Source: an uncultured Eubacteriales bacterium
GTDB lineage: Bacteria; Bacillota; Clostridia; Oscillospirales; Acutalibacteraceae
NCBI GenBank assembly: GCA_934456435.1
Contig: CAKSHH010000008.1
Span: 27,682-91,681, forward strand
Reading direction: 5' to 3'
DNA: 64,000 bases
Positions 41,383 to 49,390 of this stretch are shown here, in pieces (positions within the stretch are counted from its first letter, which is position 1; each line of letters opens with the position of its first letter). Both the position numbers and the translations under genes were made by a program. The notes under the pieces were generated by a model. That model was not told the origin of the DNA, made no database searches, and saw only the letters and a list, made by a program, of their open reading frames with translations.

Positions 41383-42510
41383 ATGAAAATGAAAAAACTG
41401 ATTAAATTTATAAGTTTCATTTTGGTCGTGTGCGTTCTCGTCGCAGGGATGAGCTGTTTTATGAGCACCACGAGCGACAGGGACACGATGCACATAAAGG
41501 GTTATTTCAAGGAGCCGAAAAACACGGTTGATGTGCTCCTTATCGGCGCTAGCGAGCTTTACACGGGCTTCAATTCGCCGCTGGCTTGGTCTGAGTTCGG
41601 TTTCACGAGCTATTCAATTTGCTTTGCGGCTCAGCCGGGCAATCTTTGCGCTGTTATGCTTTCAAAGGCGCTGGAAACCCAGTCGCCGAAGCTGACGGCG
41701 ATTGAAATAAACGGCTTTTTGAGACACAACTCGCCCGAACAGCAGTACGGCAAGATACATACCTGGTTTGACAACGTGGGAGTCGATGGCGGCGGCAAGG
41801 AGTATATCGAGAAAAACGTTCCGCAGGAAATGCGAAACGAATACTACTTTCCGTTTTATAAGTACCATTCGAACTGGAAAACGCCGAGCGTGTGTATCAA
41901 AAATTTCTTTTGCCGCTTGTTTCTTGCCGCTGAGGGCGTGAACTACACCAAAAGCTTTGCCAACACCAATTTGACAAGGAAAGACGGCAAAATCAAGGAG
42001 TATAAATCGAATTTCAACGATGAATCTCGGCAGGCTCTTACGGATACGCTGGAGCTTTGCAAAAGCCGAGGGCTGAAGCAGGTTGTGTTCTTTCGTACTC
42101 CTCATTGCCTGAAAAACACAAATCCGCAGGACTTTGAAAAGATAAAAAAGCTGGTTGAAAGCTACGGCTATACTTACGCGAATTTTGAGTCCTCTCTGGC
42201 GGAAATCGGGCTGGACGCGAAGAATGATTTTTACAATCCGGATCATCTGAATATCTACGGAATGGAAAAGAACACACGCTTCCTCGCAAAGTATTTCACC
42301 GAGAATTTTGACGTTAAATCGTCTCATTCCGATGAAACCGTAAAGCAATGGAACAGGTGCGCCGAGCTCACGGCGGAAATTTCCGAAGAATGCAAAAACG
42401 ACAAAAAGCACCATATTTACTATGAGCTTTCCGCCTACGAAAATGCGGTAAATATTCCCCACAGTATATCGTTTATTTCAACGATTGATGACAAAAAGAA
42501 TACGAAATAA
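41383..42510 (+). CDS. DltD-like SGNH-type membrane-anchored protein, second
   Basis: 375 residues with an N-terminal membrane helix (about 5-26). The nucleophile block is LLIGASELYTGF, closer to DltD's GSSEL than that of the first SGNH protein; YNPDHLNIYGM supplies the Asp-x-x-His-like pair. ATG 41383 follows GAGGAGACTGAACA at the end of the second MBOAT. It is the last gene of the operon, closed by the hairpin at 42515-42542. It probably partners the second MBOAT. Confidence 0.8.
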   Translation: MKMKKLIKFISFILVVCVLVAGMSCFMSTTSDRDTMHIKGYFKEPKNTVDVLLIGASELYTGFNSPLAWSEFGFTSYSICFAAQPGNLCAVMLSKALETQSPKLTAIEINGFLRHNSPEQQYGKIHTWFDNVGVDGGGKEYIEKNVPQEMRNEYYFPFYKYHSNWKTPSVCIKNFFCRLFLAAEGVNYTKSFANTNLTRKDGKIKEYKSNFNDESRQALTDTLELCKSRGLKQVVFFRTPHCLKNTNPQDFEKIKKLVESYGYTYANFESSLAEIGLDAKNDFYNPDHLNIYGMEKNTRFLAKYFTENFDVKSSHSDETVKQWNRCAELTAEISEECKNDKKHHIYYELSAYENAVNIPHSISFISTIDDKKNTK

Positions 42511-42514
42511 AAAC

Positions 42515-42542
42515 GGAGCTGTCGCAAAAAAGTGACAGCTCC
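42515..42542. terminator. Bidirectional terminator at the end of the dlt-like operon
   Basis: GGAGCTGTC (42515-42523) pairs with GACAGCTCC (42534-42542), extended by two inner pairs; TATTTCTA follows on plus and GTTTTTATTTCG on minus. It ends both the operon and the convergent beta-helix gene. Confidence 0.83.
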
Positions 42543-42559
42543 TATTTCTATACTTTATA

Positions 42560-44755
42560 TCAGCAAAGTCCGCCGAAAAGATTTTTGAAGAAGAAATAAA
42601 TTGCGTTGTAAATTTTAAGGAAGAAGCCGAACTGCTCCTTCGCAGGGGTCATCGGAACGTGTGCGGAATCTGTGTTGTAAGCGGTTGTGCCGCCCTCGGT
42701 CGAAAGTCCGACCGTCGTTCCCGAAAGTGTGCCTGCGTTTGAGTAATCCCAAGGCTCAAAGCCTGCGGCGATTGCAGGTGACTCAGGACTGAGTTCAAAG
42801 TCAAAATCGGAAGCGTCCTTGAACATCGGGTCGGCGATAACGGGCGAATGAATATAGCCTTCGCGTACAGCCGATTTAATGCTCATTGAGTATTCGGGCT
42901 TCATATCTTTGCTGACATAGATTTTTTTGCCCTCCGAAAGATCCCAATAGGTGTTGCTGCTTTCGTCCAGCGTTTCGGTGTTGCGCAGGAAGGACAGAGC
43001 ACGGGTCTTTTTGTCGGTGAGAATAATGTTGCTGTATAGGTCAACTGTCTTGTGCCCACCGTCGTCGGGGGTGCAGCGATCGGGTGCGGAAACAATTTTC
43101 ATCTGCGAATCGCCGCTGAGGGCAAAGATGTTGTTTCTGACCGTGTTGTATGAGCCGTAGTGCAGGTGATAGGCGTCGCTTCCGCAGGCGTAGGAAAGGT
43201 TCTTTTCAACGAGGATATAGGATGAACCCTCGTCAAGGTAAATGCCCCAGCCGCCGTAGCCGCCCTCTTCGGGGTCGGCGCTTACATTGTGGATAACGTT
43301 GCCCGAAATAACCGTTCCCGGCTGATTGCCGAGCGTGTAAACTCCGCCCATGTCCGAAAGCCAGCCCTGTCCGATGTTGTAAATCAGATTGTCACAAATC
43401 CTGTTGTTGTAGCAAACATTGTAGGCGTAGCCCCAAACCCAGCCGACCGAAATTGCGGTGTAATAGCCATCGTGTATCTCGTTGTGGGTTATGTCAACGG
43501 AATTTGCGTGGATAATGAGTATGGCAACGGCGTTGTAAAACGTTCTACCGTAGTCGGAAATTTGATTGTTTGTGATTGTAATGTTCCTGGTCACGTCGGG
43601 ATCGTTGACGTCGATGTTTTCGCCGTGAACATAGACCGCCTGTGCGCCGATGTTGTCAAAAAGACAGCTTTCAACTGAAGCGTTCTGAACAGCTTTGCCG
43701 AAGAAAACCGAGCAGGAGGCAATGTCCCTAAATTCGCAGTTTTTAATATGAAAATTCTTTGCGTTTTCATAAGAAATGCAGGGCTTGGCGTTGTAAGCCG
43801 CCTGGCTGTGCTCGCGCTCCGTGCTGTAATAGAATCCGTTGGCGCGGAAGATAATGTTTTCAAAGGATACTGAGTCGACACCGTCAACCGAGATCATGGT
43901 TTCGGTCGTTGAGCCCCAAACCGTATAGCTTTCGGGAGTGTCCGTTGATTCTGGAATGACATAAAGAACTCCCTCTTTTTTGTCGAGGTACCATTGACCG
44001 GGCTTGCGAAGCGTCTCAAATACATTTTGCAGGAAGAAACGGTCGTTTTTGTTTATTCTCATGGTTGACGTTTTGTTGAAAGAGATGTGACCTGTCGCTT
44101 TATCATAAGCTTTTATCAAAAGGGTTTCGTCCTTCCAAAAATGGAGAAGCTTTATTTCAACGTCGTCCATATTTTTGAAATCGCTAAACTTGCTTTTATC
44201 AATGTACATTCCCAAAAATCCCGCATGATACGGGTCGGTTTTGTCGTCGCCGGGCAGAATATCGTCGTCGGTAACATCGCTGACGTAAAGATAGCCGCTT
44301 TCGGGATAGCGTGTTCTTGAAAGGGTCGTTTTCTCGTTGAAAAGAATGTTGAAATCCGTGCCCTTGCCGATATCCTTTTTGAAAGCGCGCACGCCGTTGA
44401 CCGTGCACTCTTCAAATCCCGTGTAAGGATTGCCGGAGGTGAAAACTACCTTTTCGTTGTTGTACGCCTTGTAAACAATGTCGGACTTGTCGTCCTTGTC
44501 AAAGGCGAGTGTTTTGTCAATGGTGTAGGTGCCGGCTCTGAATATGACCGACGTAATATCGCTGAGCTGTTTTGCCTTTTCCTTTGCCGCCGCGACCGAT
44601 GCGAGGGGCTTGTCATAGCTTCCCTGTGCCGAATCGTCACCGTCGGGCGAGACATATAACGCCTTTTTGTCTGCGGCACCGACACAGAAGAGCGGAACGA
44701 AGCCGACAATTCCCAATGTCATGGCAATAAAGATCGTCAGGATTTTTTTGAACAT
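42560..44755 (-). CDS. Secreted right-handed parallel beta-helix protein
   Basis: 731 residues. Signal peptide about 1-28 (cleavage near GAA-DK). The mature N-terminus LYVSPDGDDSAQGSYDKPLASVAAAKEKA is the usual cap of large beta-helix proteins; coils of NITITNNQISD and NVCYNNRICDNLIYNIG style run from about 300 to 600. Such proteins are polysaccharide lyases or hydrolases (GH141-like enzymes share this N-terminus), but I cannot identify catalytic residues. The C-terminal tail is hydrophobic (NAIYFFFKNLFGG). Third in the minus-strand run GH39-EamA-beta-helix; ATG behind GGAGGAAACATT. Confidence 0.78.
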   Translation of the reverse strand: MFKKILTIFIAMTLGIVGFVPLFCVGAADKKALYVSPDGDDSAQGSYDKPLASVAAAKEKAKQLSDITSVIFRAGTYTIDKTLAFDKDDKSDIVYKAYNNEKVVFTSGNPYTGFEECTVNGVRAFKKDIGKGTDFNILFNEKTTLSRTRYPESGYLYVSDVTDDDILPGDDKTDPYHAGFLGMYIDKSKFSDFKNMDDVEIKLLHFWKDETLLIKAYDKATGHISFNKTSTMRINKNDRFFLQNVFETLRKPGQWYLDKKEGVLYVIPESTDTPESYTVWGSTTETMISVDGVDSVSFENIIFRANGFYYSTEREHSQAAYNAKPCISYENAKNFHIKNCEFRDIASCSVFFGKAVQNASVESCLFDNIGAQAVYVHGENIDVNDPDVTRNITITNNQISDYGRTFYNAVAILIIHANSVDITHNEIHDGYYTAISVGWVWGYAYNVCYNNRICDNLIYNIGQGWLSDMGGVYTLGNQPGTVISGNVIHNVSADPEEGGYGGWGIYLDEGSSYILVEKNLSYACGSDAYHLHYGSYNTVRNNIFALSGDSQMKIVSAPDRCTPDDGGHKTVDLYSNIILTDKKTRALSFLRNTETLDESSNTYWDLSEGKKIYVSKDMKPEYSMSIKSAVREGYIHSPVIADPMFKDASDFDFELSPESPAIAAGFEPWDYSNAGTLSGTTVGLSTEGGTTAYNTDSAHVPMTPAKEQFGFFLKIYNAIYFFFKNLFGGLC

Positions 44756-44778
44756 AATGTTTCCTCCGTTATTTGGTC

Positions 44779-45666
44779 TTAAAACAGATTGATGACTATC
44801 AATGAAGCTATGCCGAGAATCAGTCCGAAAACGCTTCGCACCGTAAGCTTCTCTTTGAAGAATATCGCGGCTGTCACAGCGGTAACAATTGTTGCGCCGC
44901 CGTCGTTTATCGGGAACATTATTGCCGACGGAACGTTTCTGCCGGCTATCGTTGCAAGCTGGTTTATAATGAGCAGAATTATTGACGACACGGTTCCGTA
45001 GAGGAACAGCGGCTTGGGTACTTCTTTGAGCTTGGTGCGTTCCTCACCGTTTCTCAGATACGGCATAAGTCCTGCCAGCATTCCGATGCCGACGAGCCCA
45101 AACGCAAAGAACGAAAAAACAGACGCACTTGTGTCGGGCAAAAACTTTGAAAACATTTTCTGTGCCAGCATAACCGAGCCGTTGGAAAGCATACTGCCGA
45201 TAAGCAGGAGCATTGTACGCGGAGTGAAGCTTCCTGTTTGCTCTTTTGAATATCCGATAAGAAGCCAGCCGGAGAAGATAAGAAGCGCGATTCCGACAAA
45301 CTGGAGCGGGCTCATCGGTTCGTCAAACATAAAGATTCCTGCAATGCAGGGGAGAAGCAGACCTGCCGAGCCGGCGAGGGCGGCAAGCACCATAACGCCG
45401 CTTTTCAGAGCTTCAAGGTTGCAATAGAGGTTAGCGGCAAGCGAAAGCGCGCCGAGCGCGGAAATTCCGAATGCAGGCAGGCTGAATCCCGTCGCACCTC
45501 CTGCCAGCATAAGCACGAGTGCGACCGCGCCTGCAAGCAGATAGCTGTAAGCTCCGTAAAGAAAATAGGACGGGGCATTGTTCACCATGCCGCTGGTCTT
45601 TTTGCTGAAAAGATTTTGCGGAAATCTCAGCAGAAGAATTATTATAAGGAATATGTAATCTTTCAT
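44779..45666 (-). CDS. EamA/DMT-family transporter
   Basis: 295 residues, about ten membrane helices in two EamA repeats (about 1-145 and 150-295; IAGIFMFDEPMSPLQFVGIALLIFSGW ends the first, AIFFKEKLTVRSVFGLILGIASL the second). Drug/metabolite transporter superfamily; substrate unknown. Its ATG directly follows the TAA of the GH39 gene, so the two are coupled, suggesting export or import of a sugar or product of the neighbouring hydrolases (inference). Confidence 0.85.
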   Translation of the reverse strand: MKDYIFLIIILLLRFPQNLFSKKTSGMVNNAPSYFLYGAYSYLLAGAVALVLMLAGGATGFSLPAFGISALGALSLAANLYCNLEALKSGVMVLAALAGSAGLLLPCIAGIFMFDEPMSPLQFVGIALLIFSGWLLIGYSKEQTGSFTPRTMLLLIGSMLSNGSVMLAQKMFSKFLPDTSASVFSFFAFGLVGIGMLAGLMPYLRNGEERTKLKEVPKPLFLYGTVSSIILLIINQLATIAGRNVPSAIMFPINDGGATIVTAVTAAIFFKEKLTVRSVFGLILGIASLIVINLF

Positions 45667-46962
45667 TTATCTTATCACTACCACCGTGTTTGGCTTCATC
45701 GTCAGGCTGAATGAGCCGTTGTCGGGCGCGATTGTTTCGCAGGCGGTCATATCATGACTGTCGTCAAGAAGATATATTGTCCGCAGCACATCGCCGCCGA
45801 GCTCAACCCTAAAGGTGCGCGGAAGCGCATTGTCGTCATCGGTGTAGTAGGTCAGCATCGTCACGCTTGCGCCGTCCTTGACCGCGGAGACTGCGTAAAT
45901 GTCGGGAACGTCGCAATGAGTTTCACATTCACCGTCCGCTTGGAGCATCTCGCCCCATATTTTAATCGGATAATAGCCCTTAAGCGGATCAAGGGTTACG
46001 AACTTGAAAAGTCCGTTCATCGACGAGTTGATCCGCGCGTCGTAGTACATGAGCATATCGAGACCTTCGTGCTGGCAAGCAGTCGCGACGGCGGCAATAA
46101 AAGCCGCACCTTTGGTCGAAAGCTCGGTCACAAGACTCTGCTTCCACTCTTCGCCGCTCCAGCCGCGGACATAGTTCCACTCGTTGAGTATGCTTTCGCA
46201 CTTTGTGTAGCCGTGATCGTCGAGCAGCGCTCTGTGCAGACGGACGTCCTTGACATAATCCTCGATTTTTGAGGAATAGCGGTGCCATGAATAGAAATCC
46301 ATCGGCACACGGCGCTTTTCCATCTCGTCAAAGAACGGGAAAAGCCATTGACCGTAGCCGCAAACGGCAGGGCCGCCGATTTTAATTTCGGGGAAGCAGG
46401 ACTTGAGGTGCTTTGCAGTTATTTCAAAAAGGTCGAAGAACTCTTCGGGTGTGCCAGACCAGCACTTGCCGTTAAAATCAGGCTCGTTCCATATCTCCCA
46501 GTATTCAATGTTTCTGTGGTGGCCGTTCGCCCAGCCCTCGTTGGTATGGCGGATTATGTGCTCACAGATCACAGCCCATTTTTTGAAATCCTTGGGAGGC
46601 ATAATTCCGTAGTGCTTCGGCCAATGCTCAATCTTGTTGCCGAGGCGGTAAAAGACCTGCGCGCCAGACATCATAATGCTGTCAAGGTACATATCCGTCA
46701 GGGTAAAATCGTAGGAATCGGGGGAATAGGGGTCGGCGTCGAAATCGGGAAAAATACCGATAACGTCGATTGTGTGCTCTCCGCCGTAATCATAGCAAAT
46801 TGACGCGTCATGCGTACGCACAAACGGAATAGCAGCTTCCTTGTATGCCGGCAGATTCGTGAGATTCTGGTCGGCATTTTTTGTGTATCTCGGACCGTTG
46901 TTGACGGCGTTCATCGGCTTTATTCTGCCGACAATATTCTGGGTGTTGACTGATACTTTCAT
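45667..46962 (-). CDS. Glycoside hydrolase family 39-like enzyme (beta-xylosidase type)
   Basis: 431 residues with no signal peptide, so cytoplasmic. A TIM barrel shows the clan GH-A pattern: YWEIWNEPDF with acid/base Glu160 and ESILNEWNY with nucleophile Glu261, and a C-terminal beta domain (about 335-431). GH39 enzymes include beta-xylosidases and alpha-iduronidases. ATG 46962 follows AAAGGACGGGACATA. It leads a three-gene run with a transporter and a beta-helix protein, and has a strong promoter at 47015-47043. Confidence 0.85.
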   Translation of the reverse strand: MKVSVNTQNIVGRIKPMNAVNNGPRYTKNADQNLTNLPAYKEAAIPFVRTHDASICYDYGGEHTIDVIGIFPDFDADPYSPDSYDFTLTDMYLDSIMMSGAQVFYRLGNKIEHWPKHYGIMPPKDFKKWAVICEHIIRHTNEGWANGHHRNIEYWEIWNEPDFNGKCWSGTPEEFFDLFEITAKHLKSCFPEIKIGGPAVCGYGQWLFPFFDEMEKRRVPMDFYSWHRYSSKIEDYVKDVRLHRALLDDHGYTKCESILNEWNYVRGWSGEEWKQSLVTELSTKGAAFIAAVATACQHEGLDMLMYYDARINSSMNGLFKFVTLDPLKGYYPIKIWGEMLQADGECETHCDVPDIYAVSAVKDGASVTMLTYYTDDDNALPRTFRVELGGDVLRTIYLLDDSHDMTACETIAPDNGSFSLTMKPNTVVVIR

Positions 46963-47014
46963 TATGTCCCGTCCTTTCAGCCGCGCTGAGGAAAATTCCG
47001 CGGTTACTCAGTCC

Positions 47015-47043
47015 AGTTTATATGAACGGGCGGAATTTGTCAA
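47015..47043 (-). promoter_or_regulatory. Promoter of the GH39 operon
   Basis: On the minus strand TTGACA (47038-47043), 17-base spacer, TAAACT (47015-47020). The leader holds a small CCGCG/CGCGG hairpin (46981-47002). Confidence 0.75.
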
Positions 47044-47135
47044 GAAAATAGAGGATTATTCTTTCTGTTTTTCGACAAAAGGAAATACTGTAACAATTTG
47101 TAACAACTTTTTGCGAATAAAACAAATATTTTTCC

Positions 47136-47163
47136 TTGACTTTTGAGGATTGTATTGTATAAT
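47136..47163 (+). promoter_or_regulatory. Promoter of the mra/division operon
   Basis: TTGACT (47136-47141), 16-base spacer, TATAAT (47158-47163). Start point near 47170, just before the MraZ boxes. Confidence 0.78.
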
Positions 47164-47172
47164 AGAGTTACA

Positions 47173-47212
47173 AAAGTGGAGGAAAGTGTAAGCCTATCCC
47201 ACGTTGTGGAGG
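47173..47212 (+). promoter_or_regulatory. MraZ operator boxes
   Basis: AAAGTGGAGG (47173-47182) and AAAGTGTAAG (47183-47192) are direct repeats one helical turn apart, matching the AAAGTG-type box reported for MraZ in Firmicutes relatives. A third, weaker GTTGTGGAGG lies at 47203-47212. They sit right after the start point, where MraZ binding would control the operon. Confidence 0.75.
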
Positions 47213-47239
47213 AAATTTTTGAAAAGGAGGCAGGCTTTT

Positions 47240-47659
47240 ATGCAGTTTAACGGCTATTACGACCGTACCCTTGACAGCAAAAAAAGAATAGTTATGCCTC
47301 CGAAAATCAGGGATATGATAGGCGGCAAGGAGTTCATCATTTTCCGCAGACCGAAGGAGAATTTCCTGAGAATATACAGACCCGACGAATGGGAAAAAAC
47401 CACAAACGAGCTGCTGTTCTCCAATGACGGGGTTGACAGAACAAAGCTTCAGAGAAGTGTTTTCCTCAACTGTGAAAACTGCGAACTTGACGCACAGAGC
47501 AGATTTGTGCTTCCGTCGCGATTCATCGAAAAGGCAGACATCACGCGCGATGTCGTAATCGTCGGCGTCGGTCACAGAGCTGAAATTTGGGCCAAGGAGC
47601 ACTTCGCCGAGGTCTATGACGATGACGACGAAGAGCTTGACATCGTTCTTCCGATCTGA
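47240..47659 (+). CDS. mraZ: Transcriptional regulator MraZ
   Basis: 139 residues, two SpoVT/AbrB-like halves: GYYDRTLDSKKRIVMPPKIRD and FLNCENCELDAQSRFVLPSRF. MraZ is an oligomeric-ring DNA-binding protein that controls its own division/wall operon. ATG 47240 lies 9 bases after AAAAGGAGG; an upstream GTG frame at 47204 overlaps the operator boxes and is rejected. The stop overlaps the rsmH start by one base (TGATG). Confidence 0.95.
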   Translation: MQFNGYYDRTLDSKKRIVMPPKIRDMIGGKEFIIFRRPKENFLRIYRPDEWEKTTNELLFSNDGVDRTKLQRSVFLNCENCELDAQSRFVLPSRFIEKADITRDVVIVGVGHRAEIWAKEHFAEVYDDDDEELDIVLPI

Positions 47660-48600
47660 TGGGCGAGTTCAAACACATTCCCGTACTTTTCAATGAAACG
47701 ATAGACGCTTTAAATGTTCGCCCGGACGGAATATACGTCGACTGCACGGCAGGCGGCGGAGGTCATTGCTCGGCGGTTGCCGAAAAGCTGACGACGGGCA
47801 GAATAATTGCGATAGACCAGGATCCCGAAGCGATTGCCAATCTCAAAAAACGCTTTGAGGGTGATGAAAAGGTAACGATAGTTCACGACAATTTCGTGAA
47901 CCTGACTGCGATTCTTGACTCGCTCGGCATTGACGGCGTTGACGGAATTATGGCTGACCTCGGCGTCAGTTCACACCAGCTTGACACCGACGAGAGAGGC
48001 TTTTCTTTCCACCGCGACGCTCCGCTCGATATGAGAATGAGCATGGAGGGCATGAGCGCGGCGGATCTCGTGAACACCGTCTCGGAAAACGAACTGCGAA
48101 AAATCATCTATACCTACGGCGAGGAAAAGTTCGCCCCGTCGATAGCGAAGAACATAGTAAAAGCGAGACAGATAAAACCGATTGAAACCACATTTGAGCT
48201 TGTGGATATAATCAAGGCTTCAATGCCTATGAAAGCAAAGCGTGACGGTCACCCGGCGCGAAAGACGTTTCAGGCGCTGAGAATTGAAGTGAACGGAGAG
48301 CTTGAAAAGCTCGACACCGCGCTTGACGAAATGTTTGAAGCCCTTGTTCCCGGCGGACGGCTTGCGATAATAACGTTCCATTCGCTTGAGGACAGGCTGG
48401 TGAAAAAGAAATTTAACAAATTCTGTGAGGGCTGTATTTGTCCGCCCGAATTTCCGGTGTGTGTCTGCGGACGCAGGCCGAGAGGAAAGCTTCCGTTCAA
48501 ATCGAAAGCACCGACGGGCGACGAGGTCGGAGAAAACTTCAGATCTCACAGCGCAAGACTCAGAGCGATAGAAAAAATTAAGGCAACACCGCACAATTGA
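47659..48600 (+). CDS. rsmH: 16S rRNA m4C1402 methyltransferase RsmH
   Basis: 313 residues, S-adenosylmethionine-dependent N4-methyltransferase of C1402 in 16S rRNA. Motifs: VDCTAGGGGHCSA (SAM loop), GIMADLGVSSHQLD, GGRLAIITFHSLEDR, CICPPEFPVCVCGRRPRGK. Its last six codons and stop are formed by the first bases of a palindromic element (48582-48741), so the C-terminal tail KATPHN is not the ancestral end. The conserved core is complete. Overlaps mraZ by one base. Confidence 0.96.
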   Translation: MGEFKHIPVLFNETIDALNVRPDGIYVDCTAGGGGHCSAVAEKLTTGRIIAIDQDPEAIANLKKRFEGDEKVTIVHDNFVNLTAILDSLGIDGVDGIMADLGVSSHQLDTDERGFSFHRDAPLDMRMSMEGMSAADLVNTVSENELRKIIYTYGEEKFAPSIAKNIVKARQIKPIETTFELVDIIKASMPMKAKRDGHPARKTFQALRIEVNGELEKLDTALDEMFEALVPGGRLAIITFHSLEDRLVKKKFNKFCEGCICPPEFPVCVCGRRPRGKLPFKSKAPTGDEVGENFRSHSARLRAIEKIKATPHN

Positions 48601-48741
48601 GGCGCACGCCTTGCTTGAATATATTTCCGCCATGCCGCACAAAAATTCCTTGACTTGCGTCAGCAAGCCTGCAGAATTTTTGTACAACCTGACGAAAAAT
48701 CTTACTGCACAATTCGCACACCTAAATTGTGTGGTATTGCC
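48582..48741 (+). repeat. 160-base palindromic (MITE-like) element in the 3' end of rsmH
   Basis: Terminal inverted repeats of 19 bases (48582-48600 and 48723-48741) match at 16 positions: GGCAACACCGCACAATTGA against the complement of TAAATTGTGTGGTATTGCC. Inside, CACAAAAATTC (48638-48648) pairs with GAATTTTTGT (48674-48683) around CTTGC-gtca-GCAAG, so the whole element can fold back on itself. It has no reading frame. I found no clear target-site duplication. Confidence 0.7.
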
Positions 48742-48790
48742 ATAGAATCATAAAATAAATGACGTTAAACTTTGAAAGGAGCTGACAGAA

Positions 48791-49267
48791 GTGGCAAATC
48801 GTAACGACGGCTTAGCCCTTGATCTCGACTTGTTCGACAACACAAAAAACGGATATGTTCCCGTTGAAAGAAAAAAGAAAAAAGATCACACACCCAAGGT
48901 TATTCAGTCTCAGCCGATCAGCTTCGCACAGGCACAGACCGAGATAAAAGCAAGCAGAATCGCCGCGGTGCGCGCCTGCGTTATTGCTCTTGTCGCATTT
49001 GTTATACTGGGCTCTTTGATTTACAGCCGTGTTATGCTGACCAACTATCAAAGCGAGCTTGCCGATCAGAAAGCCGCTTTGCAGACCGCGCAGAGCGAGA
49101 ACGTGCGCTTGCAGATGAAGTTCAATTCGATTATGTCGATAGACAACATTGACGAGTACGCACAGACAAAGCTCGGCATGGTTAAAAGAGAGAATTATCA
49201 GGTCAGATATTTTGACCTGGCAGAGGATGAGGGCACAAAGACGGTTCAGAAGGATACGGACAGATGA
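48791..49267 (+). CDS. ftsL: FtsL-like cell division protein
   Basis: 158 residues, bitopic membrane protein: a basic cytoplasmic N-terminus, one helix (about 57-77, VRACVIALVAFVILGSLIY) and an extracellular coiled coil (about 80-130, NYQSELADQKAALQTAQSENVRLQMKF). The fold and position between rsmH and a class B PBP identify it as FtsL, which links FtsB/DivIC and the septal synthase. GTG start after AAAGGAGCTGACAGAA. Sequence conservation in this family is low, so naming rests on topology and place. Confidence 0.82.
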   Translation: MANRNDGLALDLDLFDNTKNGYVPVERKKKKDHTPKVIQSQPISFAQAQTEIKASRIAAVRACVIALVAFVILGSLIYSRVMLTNYQSELADQKAALQTAQSENVRLQMKFNSIMSIDNIDEYAQTKLGMVKRENYQVRYFDLAEDEGTKTVQKDTDR

Positions 49268-49306
49268 ATATAAAACAGAACCAGAACATATTATGATACG
49301 AACGGA

Positions 49307-49325
49307 GGGCGGATTTTATCCGCCC
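49307..49325 (+). other. Intercistronic hairpin before the PBP gene
   Basis: GGGCGGAT, loop TTT, ATCCGCCC: 8-bp stem, then TTAGAGTG. No T-tract worthy of a terminator; perhaps an RNA-processing or stabilising hairpin in the operon. Confidence 0.5.
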
Positions 49326-49390
49326 TTAGAGTGATTTTATGGGAGCTGAACAGGACAGCCCGATTAACCGATACGGAAAGGATGATCGCC

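Noticed and set aside
41662..42462. 266-codon minus-strand frame opposite the second SGNH gene
   Set aside because: Shadow of a gene whose motifs are clear; no promoter or ribosome site.
48578..48745. Target-site duplication around the palindromic element
   Set aside because: Flanks ATTAA and ATAGA share no convincing direct repeat.
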